Of a stretch of DNA of 64,000 nt, positions 33,038 through 43,500 are shown piece after piece. The position numbers and the translations under genes were made by a program. The first letter of the stretch is position 1. Each line of letters begins with the position of its first letter. Location: positions 1,860,001 through 1,924,000 of the forward strand of contig NC_064653.1 in assembly GCF_001723175.1 (NCBI RefSeq), in the 5' to 3' direction. The notes beneath the pieces were generated by a model. That model worked only from the letters and a program-made list of their open reading frames with translations. It did no database searches and was not told the origin of the DNA. The stretch comes from Penicillium oxalicum. Taxonomy: Eukaryota > Ascomycota > Eurotiomycetes > Eurotiales > Aspergillaceae.

Positions 33038-35118
33038 CTATGCTGCCGGGACCTCCAGGACAGCGTCATACTCGGGATTGACCCAAGACGGCTGCGGCGC
33101 TTTCGCTCGCATGGCACCACCATATTTATGCAAGGTCCCGAACAACAAAGAGCCTCCCACCAGGACAATCAGGCCTTGCGTCGTAAATGTCCAAGTCCAG
33201 CCATTAGACACTTGCCAGGGCGCAATAAAGAACTGAGATTGTCTGGTATCAGCAAATGTGTCTTCCCTGATCTCCTGCTTCGTCATTCTGGGCTGTAAAT
33301 GTGGACTCACCGGATTGACAAATGCACTTAAATTGAGAAACACAGAATAGAAAGTCACCACGCTCATTGATTGCAACGGATAGCTGTCCACAATATAGCT
33401 GCTGGTCACCGTGTTTCCGATCTGAATGCCTGCGGCGACTGTGGATGGAGGTTGTTAGTTCAAGTTCGTGTCCGGGGCTTAGGGTTTAGTAAGTATTAGG
33501 TGGCGGTGGTGGTGATGGCATACACAGGAAAAATGCAACTTGTCCGACCATCCAGTGATAGTTTTTATCAATACTGATCCCCCACAGAATCAAGCCAACT
33601 GTATGTTTTGATCAGATTTAACGATTCAGCGTGCAACATGGCAGACATCATTGGGACGTACCTGCTGTGATGACAATAGCGGGATAAGCTAGCCATAATC
33701 GCATTTCGGCCACACGGACATTGCCTCGTTTCTTGGACAGCCTCCGTACAATCGAATCACTCAATCGGCCAGAGCAGAAGATCTCGGATAAAACAGTGCC
33801 CAAGAAGAGTCCCAAGAACAGAAGTCCCTGTATCACAGGGGTATAGTTTGCATAGGCGGCGGGGACCATGGTGATGACGCTCAGAACCCACCAGTACCAG
33901 AGAAAGCAGTAGCCGAGAACTGCAATTGAGACGGATGGGAATTTGAAAGTGATGAAAAACCGGATAATTGAGTCCCAGGGCTTTGGGTGTCGCACACCAG
34001 GAATTGGTCGCAGGTTAATAAAGGGCAAATCTTTCGTCCTGCACAGATCAACCTCCAGTAGTGCGAAGTGATATCCGCCTGCTGGAACCTCATTGCTCTG
34101 GACCTTTTCACTGTTTGGGGGTGATGACTGTGTCACCATAGTGCTGTTCTGTCGTAACAGCATCGTTTGTCGAGGATAAAGTGTCTCGGGCATGAAAAAT
34201 AATTCCAACAAGAGGAGAACCGCAAACAAAATCGCGTTGAACCAATTGATCCAGGCTGGGCTTACCAAGTCAAGGAAGCCTCCGACTGCATTATTTTCTA
34301 CTTGTTAGCAGTCGATCAACTACATTTGTAACTGGGGAGAGATCGCAACGTACAAGTAGGGCCAAGTAGCAGTCCCGAGTCAATTGCCAGAACCCACAAG
34401 CCGAGCTTTTGCCCTCGCTCGTAGTCGAAGAAAAGATCGTTCACTGGTCATATCCGTAAGCGTTCTATTTCCTTCTATCTCCTGAACTTCTGATCTTACC
34501 AACGGCCATTCCTACCGTCGCGGCAGGGCTAACACCGAAGCCTTGAAAGAATCGAGTAGCCATGTAGCCAGCATATGACTCGGCCACGGCCGCCCCGACT
34601 GTCGAGACCAGTGCCACAAGCGTCCCAACCAGAAATATGACACGCCGACCATAGATATCACTCAGTGAGGACCAGATCAATGGACCGACCGACAGACCAA
34701 GAGCAGGCAAGGCGACAGTCCAGTTTACTTGCTCATAGCTGATTTGGTACTGATTCTGGATTTCCACAAACGAAGGCACCGTTGTCGTTGTGAGGTACGT
34801 GAAGAGGAAATATCTGGCGGAAATTTTACCAAGTCAGCAATCTGTCGGCTTTCGACTATGCTTTCTCTGACACAAAACCTGCATAACTTACTTTAACATC
34901 ACAATGCCGAGAATGCCATGTTTCTGAAAGGTTGACCAGTTCAGAGGATCTAATGGATCTGTGGTCGGTTGTGGGTGAACCTTCAATCCGTCGACCGTGA
35001 CCTTCGAATCGGACACTATGTGTGTGATACCTTCTTCGACCGTAGTATCTGTCTGGTCAAATGGCGTAGAAGGGTGAGCGCCTTGCGACGCTTTCTCGAT
35101 TTCCTTTTGATCTGTCAT
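33038..35118 (-). CDS. Major facilitator superfamily transporter (seven exons)
   Basis: Seven exons read downward: 35118-34892, 34813-34500, 34443-34354, 34285-33662, 33598-33524, 33438-33311 and 33232-33038. The six introns are 56-85 bp. All phases agree and give 550 aa. A hydrophilic N-terminus of about 60 residues leads to twelve predicted membrane segments with a long central loop. The MFS motif A region reads SSLSDIYGRR after the second segment. Later parts include VNDLFFDYERGQKLGLWVLA, VGLILWGISIDKNYHWMVGQ and AAGIQIGNTVTSSYIVDSYP, all typical of fungal drug:H+ antiporter-like MFS proteins. The substrate is unknown. The gene diverges from the agmatinase gene over 1.26 kb. The 78 bp intron at 33233-33310 is in frame and stop-free, so retention would insert 26 residues without truncating the protein. 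Confidence 0.88.
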
Positions 35119-36379
35119 ATTAGGGTAGCCTCGTTGGCTGAATTGCCTGACTGGTGTTAATTCAGTTAAGTGGCTCAATTGAATCTCCAAATTTCGTATT
35201 TGGAACCGTCAGGAATAGGAGATATATGAAATAAGTTTGAATTCTGATAAATATCCCCAAATGTCACAGGGGGTCTTCAAGCTTCCATGGAGAGGGTCCC
35301 GAAATCTTTATCAACGAGAAGTTTAATTCCTGCACTTGTGCATTTCTTCTATACGAAAAGAAAGCATGGCTTTTGATTGTCTCTGAAAATAGTGCGCTGA
35401 GTCTTATCAAAGCTATGGGTAGATACTCTTCCCTCCTTTGAACTTTACCCTGGCATGGTCGTGGTTCAAACGAATAACCGCCTTGCGATAGAGTGATTAG
35501 ATACATTAGTCGAGCCTTGCCACCCTGAATGTTCCGTAGGCTCTAGACCACGACAAAAAAAAGCCATCAAGGTCTAGAAAGCTTTCACTCCATTATAATC
35601 ATGATAACTACGATGATCAAGTAGAACAAAAGCTTGATGTCGTTGCTAGAAGCGGGATCTGCGTGATAGCTCCGTTTTCGGCGTCGGTCTTGTTCAGATC
35701 GCCAATGGCGACTCGACGATAAGCATCTCAAACGATCAGCCCTAAGTGACGCTCCTCGCGCTTCGAAGACATCAGATCGTTATCTTTCTTTTCGATCGGA
35801 TTCCTGGTAAAAAGCCTCTCCTCCGGACTTCCATTTTGGTCGATTCAATGCCGCCTTTCCTCCTCAATTGGCTTCTCTTCCCCATAGGGTGCTTACTTTG
35901 CCCCTCGTCCCGCGGAGAATTGCCGTTTCCCCCGCAAATTCCCATCCCGGTCTGATTTCCCAAATGGGAAGGCAGATAGAGAGCGATCTGATGTTATACT
36001 GATAACCAGACGATTTGATCGGTATCATGTTGGATAAGAATATCGTTGTTAGTTCAAGTGACGTCAATTTTCGAGCCATGATTGACGTGAGTCCGGAGTG
36101 CGATTTCTGAATTTGGGTAAAGAGAGGAGATCTGCTAGTGCGGGCAAGACACGGAAACGTAGATCAAGACGAGAGTCGGGGTGGCTTTGATGCGAGAAAT
36201 TGAAACAGTATGTTCGTAGAGTTGTGAATATTCAATTTATGGAGCACCAATCCTTGAATGTTGAAAACGAACATATAATTAGAGCTCGATCGCTGGCCGC
36301 TCTTTTGAAGCTGGACGAAAACACTCACTCAAATTATTTTACCACAAGATATCTCATCGTGATCCTTTTCTTTCTCGCC
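35119..36379. other. Divergent promoter region between the MFS and agmatinase genes
   Basis: About 1.26 kb with no supported gene. The open frame that precedes the agmatinase ATG at 36380 extends upstream to 36200, but only the part from 36380 has a signal-peptide-like character. No repeat was seen. Confidence 0.4.
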
Positions 36380-38040
36380 ATGATTAGTACAGCCCTTGCA
36401 TTCCTGGCGCTCTCGGGGCTTTCAGCTGCGCATGGCGATCATGGACAACTTCCAATGTCAGGCCCTCACAAGGGTCTTTGGTACAACACGCTGCCCGGAG
36501 ATGGTGGCACACAGGTGAGAATCTTCCACGCAAGGTCAAAAAGCCATTGAAGCAAAAAACCTCAGCAGTCATGACTGTGAATATCCAAAACTCACTCGTG
36601 AATAATGTCTGCTATTCATAGGCTGACTCGGTGTTCTCTGGTATCTCCACATTTGGCCGCCTTCCCTACTTCCCCTGTCTTTCGAGCGAAGACGAGACCT
36701 ACGATATCGCCTTTTTAGGTGCTCCGTTCGACACAGGCACTTCATACAGACCCGGTGCTCGGTTTGGGCCGAGTGGTATTCGACAGGGGTCTCGGCGTCT
36801 TAACCTCTAGTATGTCGAGTAATTGAGCGAGACAGTTGAGATAAAAAAGCCCACTAATCACAGCTCAACAGCGGCGGTTACAACGTTCCTTTGGAAGCGA
36901 ATCCATTTGTTAGCGACCTCAAGATTCTCGACTGTGGTGATGTTCCAGTGACCTCGTATGTAATAAGTGTCTAAATACCGTCAGAACCCAGGCTGATGAA
37001 TTCTTATCGCCATTAGGTATGACAATGCGTGGGCAATTCAGCAAATTGAAGAGGGACACAACAGTGTTCTTATGCGAAAGCCGTTCACCAACGCGAATAA
37101 GCCGGGTCTATCCCGCGCCGGCAAGACTCTTCCTCGTGTCATCACCCTGGGAGGCGACCACACTATCACTTTGCCATTGCTGCGCAGCATCAACAAGGCC
37201 TATGGGCCTGTCACTGTCATTCATTTTGACAGTCACCTGTAAGTTTACCCGACAATCATCAAGCGACCCAAGTGTCAGCATTACGTTGACAATATCCAGG
37301 GATACTTGGAAGCCAAAGGTCTTTGGCGGCTCACCGAGTCAAGTAGCTGCAATCAACCACGGAACTTACTTCTATCATGCTGCGATGGAAGGCCTCCTGA
37401 AGAATGACACCAACATCCACGCCGGCATCCGCACTACACTTTCGGGCCCATCAGACTATGAGAATGATGGATACTGTGGATTTGAGATCGTGGAAGCTCG
37501 GGAGATTGACACAATTGGTACGGATGGTATCATCAAGAAGATCAGAGACCGCGTGGGCACGGAGAACCCGGTGTACCTGTCGATTGACATTGACACTCTT
37601 GATCCCGCTTGTGAGTTTGCACTTTCCAGGTGACATTGGCCTTGTCTTTGAGCCATCATATTCTTACCATCGATCGTTCTTTTTTCAGTTGCTCCTGCTA
37701 CCGGCACGCCCGAGACGGGCGGTTGGTCAACGCGTGAGCTGCGCACCATCATTCGTGGTCTGGACGGACTGAACTTTATCGGCGCGGATATCGTTGAGGT
37801 GGCTCCTGCTTATGATACCAACGCCGAGTTGTCTACAATGTGAGTCTCTGCTGACCCAATTTATTTTTGGAATTCCCATAAAGGGAGAAGTAGGGGAAAA
37901 AAGAAGAGACTTCGGTAAAAAAAAAAGACACTGACCTGGTCTTGCATCACAGGGCTGCTGCCGACGTACTATATGAAGTCCTTACTATCATGGTGAAGAA
38001 GGGACCTCTTTCGATTGGAGGCCGCGAACATGAACTGTAA
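36380..38040 (+). CDS. Secreted agmatinase / ureohydrolase family enzyme
   Basis: Seven exons: 36380-36514, 36622-36809, 36872-36955, 37017-37238, 37300-37610, 37689-37839 and 37953-38040. All phases agree, giving 392 aa. The N-terminus, [19 protein letters not shown], is a clear signal peptide, so the protein is probably secreted or enters the endomembrane system. Ureohydrolase metal-binding motifs are present in order: GGDHT (about 181), HFDSHLD (about 205) and SIDIDTLDP (about 304), followed by ATGTPETGG. These ligate the two Mn2+ ions that activate water for attack on a guanidino carbon. Agmatinase produces putrescine and urea, and related fungal enzymes act on other guanidino compounds. 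The second motif has Ser where many members have Ala (DAHxD), which keeps the metal ligands. Substrate is not certain. Confidence 0.9.
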
Positions 38041-38697
38041 ATGAAGAGCCGGGAAACCTGGTCGTGCACAAGGAATTCTGAGAGTAAATTTCTCTTGTCA
38101 ATAGCTGGAAGTCGTTTCAAGGAAACCTTCCGATGAATATAAATTTTTTCTTTCCAATTACCCTTTCAATTCAACGTGTTCACGAAAGTCGTGATGATGT
38201 TGGGACAATGAATCCTGAGCGATTTACATTTTGTTGCCTCAATCAGCGACGCGAAGTGACTTAGCAAAGCACGAAACATTATTCAATACATGCTGCCTAC
38301 CAAGCTCCCAATGACCAAGGCCCCAGGAGAGCCGTCAGTCTCAATACAAACTTAATATCCAATGTGGGCCACTGTCAAGTGGAGATGGACTGTTTAACGG
38401 TTTCTCGAGAGTCTACCTCCATCTGGACTGGTCTGATTTAGTCCAACTCACCTACTATGGTTAGAGAACCGTTGCGATGCCGGGGGAGCCGAAAGTCAAA
38501 TAGGCGGGGGTGGGCCTGTTTGAATGAGTCCATCCCTATGAGCCCACGATACAGACTTCATCTCAGCTCAGGTCTCTTCAAGGAGTAGAACGATGCGACA
38601 GATCTGGCGAAAACAGAGTCTACTGTGTATTCTTCTATAGACTTACAGAGAGTCACCCGCACAGACAATCCGCGGAACCAATGAGATGAGGAGAGCA

Positions 38698-38728
<31 letters not shown>

Positions 38729-39593
38729 GACGTATAGAGGACTATGCGGCTTCTTGAAGCTGAGTTATCCTGCTCGCGAGTCGCCACTGGGATAGACTCA
38801 TTTTGCGCGCCCCAACCCCTTTTTTTGTTGATGAACATTGAAGAAAGACAGGAACATCGGTTGGTGGGCTAAATGTACTCAAGTGAGCATATTTTGATTG
38901 AGCAGTGACTGCGAACTACAAAATGAAAAAGTGTCACGTCACATCAATATCCAGCCTTGGAGTTTGACCGACAATCGTCTGGGGCTTACTTCCCGCCTCG
39001 GTGCCTGTCGGTATGTAGGGTGGGAGCATGAGGAGACTGCTCTCTGGTCCAAGTGTTAAAAAAAGCAAAGAAATAGCCCGTCTAATGAGCGGTAGATGGG
39101 CCTTGATGCTGAGAGGGTTGTACTTTGGAAATTTTATTTGCTCAATTCAATCATCCATCTACGGATGACCAGACCAGATCAAGTACGACATTACCACCCC
39201 GGAAGACCCAGGGTCGAGTGGAGGCAAGGGCGCGTTCAATTTGCGCTAATGTAGGAAAAGTCTAGTCCCAAATCCCGGAAATGTATCCGGAGGCGCAGAA
39301 CAAATAAGGAGGCCGACCGGAACGTGCCTGTGGACTTTAGTATGCTGTTGCTCCTGCATCATTCTATGCGAGTCAGGTCAGCCCGGCTGGGGGGAAAAGA
39401 GGACTTGGCTGTTCGTGGTGTCTTTTGGATGAGATGAGAGAATCACTCTCACACCACGCGTGCCTTTGACAGTTCCTCCGAGCAATTTTAAGGTTGAGTC
39501 TAGGCGGTTGTTTCCCCTGAACCAAAGCCGCGCACCCACTGGAAACGGGAAAAGAAAGGCAAATCGAAAGAAGCAAAGACCAAAGAAACACAA
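38041..39593. other. Intergenic region with a long G tract
   Basis: The 3' flank of the agmatinase gene and the 3' flank of the candidate small membrane-protein gene. It contains a run of 30 G at 38698-38727. No other supported gene; short open frames here have no motif. Confidence 0.4.
38698..38727 (+). repeat. Homopolymer run of 30 G
   Basis: An uninterrupted G run is preceded by GAGAGCA and followed by AGACG. Its true length in the genome is uncertain because such runs are hard to sequence and assemble. It could form a quadruplex on the + strand. Confidence 0.9.
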
Positions 39594-40052
39594 TCAATGT
39601 GGTGACATTATTCCCGTGCAGACTCCGGGGGCATCGACAAAAGTCTTGAATTGTTAGAACAGCGGGCTGCAGCAACGTTAGGTAGGCGTAGAGAAATAAT
39701 ACATTCAGGATGCGGAGGTTCTCGTAGGAGAGAAACAACTAGCGAACGTACCATCAACACCGCGAAACCCGTGACCGTGACGGAGACGACCCAAATTGCA
39801 GTGCCCGTTTTCGGTAATCCTTGGGCCTGCACGGCTCCACCCTCATCCATCGCAGACTCCAACTTGCTCCAGTCCGGATCGTGGACGACTGGACGTCGCC
39901 CCCTTTCAACCTCTATCAAGCTAATTCGCCCGTAGTTAGTCGGTGCACGGCCTTTTTCTCCAGACGTTCCGCTCAATGCTCGGATCGAACCATTACCGAG
40001 ATTAATATGATCGCGGCCTCAAACTCGGAGGATTCGATTCCAACGAATCCAT
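39594..40052 (-). CDS. Candidate small single-pass membrane protein, N-terminus unresolved
   Basis: The core exon (39752 up to about 39976) reads RRPVVHDPDWSKLESAMDEG and then LPKTGTAIWVVSVTVTGFAV, a hydrophilic part followed by one hydrophobic segment. A strong donor, GTACGT, follows at 39751. An acceptor ending TTCAAG leads to a last exon at 39644-39594 reading TFVDAPGVCTGIMSPH and a stop. An alternative acceptor (GCTGCAG) would open a longer Cys-rich end down to 39373. Upstream, the best start by context is AAACAATGG at 40052, beginning MDSLESNPPSLRPRSY, but it stops at TAA and lies one frame away from the core. A weak-donor intron or a one-base indel could join them. I do not recognise the family. 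It would diverge from the kinesin-4 gene. Confidence 0.4.
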
Positions 40053-40506
40053 TGTTTCTGGAGCTGACAGACCGCACCAACCGACGCTGAACAGGTACGA
40101 TCTCATCTCAGTCTGGCTCCTCTTCTCTCGGTGCAGACCAAGTGGAAAAGTTCTCTGGTGCGACACCATCGCAATGCACTCGGCGCCGATTCTTTGTTCG
40201 CCTTAATTTTTTTTCCCGCCCATTTTGGGCTTGTTCCCACCTCCCCCAAAATTTAAGGGGCTATAGTTCTGGACTAATTGTTTGCCCCCCCCGGGAACAA
40301 AGTCTAGGCATTGAGGCAGTTTCCCATCTCCGCCTTCTCTGATGACACCGACCCTTTGAAATCTCCGACGAACATTCCATTCTTCATTCCACTGACGTCT
40401 GTCCCCGATCACCTCCTTTTACCCACCCGGCGTGGTTTCTCCTGGGGAGAATGACCGTCTCACCGCCAGCGTCACCAGCAGGGGCCGCCCGCGGCCCATC
40501 AGTGCG
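40053..40506. other. Promoter and leader of the kinesin-4 gene, with an upstream ORF
   Basis: About 450 bases between the candidate membrane-protein start and the kinesin-4 start. A 19-codon frame begins at ATG 40451 and ends at TGA 40508-40510, so its stop overlaps the tandem ATGs at 40507 and 40510. It is either an upstream ORF or the true N-terminus in a broken frame. A run of C (about 40286-40294) is also present. Confidence 0.45.
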
Positions 40507-43500
40507 ATGATGCGCACGCCGCGCAGCAATAGTCGCTTGAGCATGAGCAGTCGAAATGGGGGCAGTCGCGCGTCCGACGAGGATGGAAAGACGGCAGTGA
40601 AAGTTGGTACGTCCAGGTCCTGAGAGGTTTCTCCTGTATTCTGATCTGCCGCGCAACTACGCTTTGAAGAAGAAGAAAAAAAAGTCCCCTCCCCCGGGCG
40701 TTTGAGGCGCATTCGTGGGAAATGATTATTGTGTACATTCACTGACAGAGGTCTCTTGGTGGTAGCTGTCCGAGTGCGACCGCCCCTCAAGCCCACGGAT
40801 CCCGGCTACGAGCTGATCCCGCAGCGATTCCAGCGGTCCATGGTGCACGTTACGAGTCCTACGAGTGTCGCGGTCGATGTCCCCCAAGGTCGTAAATTGT
40901 TCGTGTTTGACCGCGTCTTTCCCGAGACGGTAGAGCAGGATGGGATCTGGGAGTACTTGAGTGAAAGCGTGAGCTCTTTTGTCCAGGGTTACAATGTTTC
41001 CATTCTCGCGTATGGTCAATCAGGCGCGGGAAAGTCATACACAATGGGCACGGCAGGGCCAAGCGAACAAAGCCAGCCATCGGCAATGGGTAAGTTACGC
41101 CATGGTGGCACAAGAGGATAAGGATGATCCGCAAGCATCAGCGCTAATGAATTCGCTCGGTCCCCTTGCAGGTATCATCCCACGCGCCGCGCAAGCCCTG
41201 TTTGAGAAACTCGATGGAACAAAACACACACGCAACAGCTCCAGCTCGACGGGCCTTCGGACTCCGCAGCGATACTCTATGAGCTCAGCATCGAGCTTTG
41301 CCAGGCCCACCGTTGAAAAAAATTGGCAATTGAAGGCCACTTACGTCGAGGTCCGTCGCCCCCAAGTGGACGTCATTTGTTTGTCCCCGCTTCCGTGATT
41401 AACAAGAGCCTGTTCCAGATTTACAACGAGCAATTGCGCGATTTGTTGCTTCCCGACTCGATGTCCACAACAGACCGCAGTGCGGTGGCCATTCGGGAGG
41501 ACGCCAAGGGTCGCATTCTCCTGACGGGCCTTCACCAGGTCAACATTAATTCCGTCGACGATCTGATCGGGGCCTTGAACCATGGGTCAACCATTCGACA
41601 GACAGACTCGACTGCCATCAACGCAAAATCCTCTCGCTCTCACGCCGTGTTCAGCTTAAATCTCGTTCAAAAGAAAACTACGCTGCAGCCAATGTCCCCG
41701 AAGGAAAAACGAATGTCCATGCCCCTGGACCCGGTCTCTGGAGGCGAAACCGTAACAGTGGACAGCAAGCTTCATTTTGTGGATCTGGCCGGAAGTGAAC
41801 GTATGAAGAACACCGGTGCCTCTGGTGAACGAGCCAGGGAAGGCATTTCAATCAACGCTGGTCTTGCTGCCCTTGGCAAGGTCATTTCACAGCTCTCCTC
41901 TCGACAGTCAGGCTCTCATGTGTCCTACCGAGACTCCAAACTCACTCGCCTCTTGCAGGACTCGCTGGGGGGTAACGCCTTGACCTATATGATTGCCTGT
42001 GTGACTCCTGCAGAATTTCACCTGAGTGAAACCCTGAATACGGTTCAATATGCCCAGCGAGCGAGAGCTATTCAGAGCAAACCCCGCATTCAACAGGTCG
42101 CCGACGAGAGTGATAAGCAAGCTCTAATTGACCGCCTGAAGGCCGAAGTGGCCTTCCTTCGTCAGCAGATTCGCAACGCCGAAAGCTCCGATCGCCGAGA
42201 AACGTCTGTCGAACGGGGTGAGCGCAAGAGCGAACAAGTACTTCAGCTGCAAAATCAGCTGCTTGACACGCAGGAAAGTTATAATGCCTTAAGCCAACGC
42301 CACACAAAGCTCATTTCCCAACTGGCCAATGAATCGACGGCCAAAGGTGAGGTTGACACTCATCCAGATGATCTGGGCAAGAGCTCGATTGAAAGAATCC
42401 AGCGCTCAAAATCCTTTGCCGAGTCCGTGGAACAGGTCGTTGTTGAGTATGAGAAGACGATCCAGGCGTTGGAGTCGTCTCTTTCTGATACTCGTGCCTC
42501 GCTAGCCACGACGGAGAGTACCCTCCTCGAGCGCGAGAGCAAATGTACCTATGTCGAGACGGTCAACTCGCAGCTCCAGTCTCGGCTTCAGAAGCTTCTG
42601 GACCGCGAGGCAAGCACGGAGTCTTATCTTCATGAGCTTGAATCCAAGCTTGACGGAGCTTCGACGGGTGAGGAGAAGCACGCCACTATTGTCGATGAGC
42701 TTCGCAAAGAACTCAGCCGGGCCCGAGAAAACGAAGTCGGATGCGAAGAGTATATCTCCACATTAGAGGATCGCCTTGCCGAAGCTGATCAAGACATGGA
42801 GATGATGACGCGCGAGGTAATTCGACTGGAGCATGTTATCCAGCGCCAACGAGGTCTCGGGGCTTTGGACAACCTGCTCCATGATTTAGACACAAGGCAT
42901 GATCAAAAAAGCATTCGGGGACAGGTCCAGCCCGATGGCTCTGAGTCACTCCAAACTCCTCCGCAAACAAAGGCTCCCCATCACAAGCATACGCCCTCCT
43001 TAGATGTCTTGAATGAAGCTTCGGAGACCGCAATTCCTGAATCGGACGAGGATCTTGCCGAGCCTATTCCGGAGGCAGATGAGGACTTCGAGTCCGAAGA
43101 GGGGAACAAGCCCGACCTGGCCCTGGAGGCACCTGGCGAGGATCTTAAGGTTCTCGAGAGCGTGACCAACCAACTTCAAGCGCGTCGCGCCGAGGCTGCG
43201 GACGCGGACCCTATTGCTAGTCCTGCACAATCCAAATTTGTCGTTGACAAGCTTGAGACTGTGACACAAGAGCTCTTCGAACTTCGTCTGAGCCACGAAA
43301 ACACCCTCAGTGAGTATGAATCGCTCGAGGCCAAGTACGAAGAGGCTTTAAAAGCACTTTCAGAAATGCAGCGTGACAAGGCCCATCAGGCTCGCCAACC
43401 AGCCTCCGCTGTTCAAAACGAATTGTCGCGCCCGGTGTCTTTTTTAGGCGAAACCACCGCTCCGACCTCGAAGTCTGGAGCACAACACTCATTCTCGCAG

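Noticed and set aside
30389..38040. Drug-efflux or biosynthetic cluster of MATE, MFS and agmatinase genes
   Set aside because: The genes are separated by 1 kb or more, no biosynthetic core enzyme is present, and each is a common stand-alone fungal gene.
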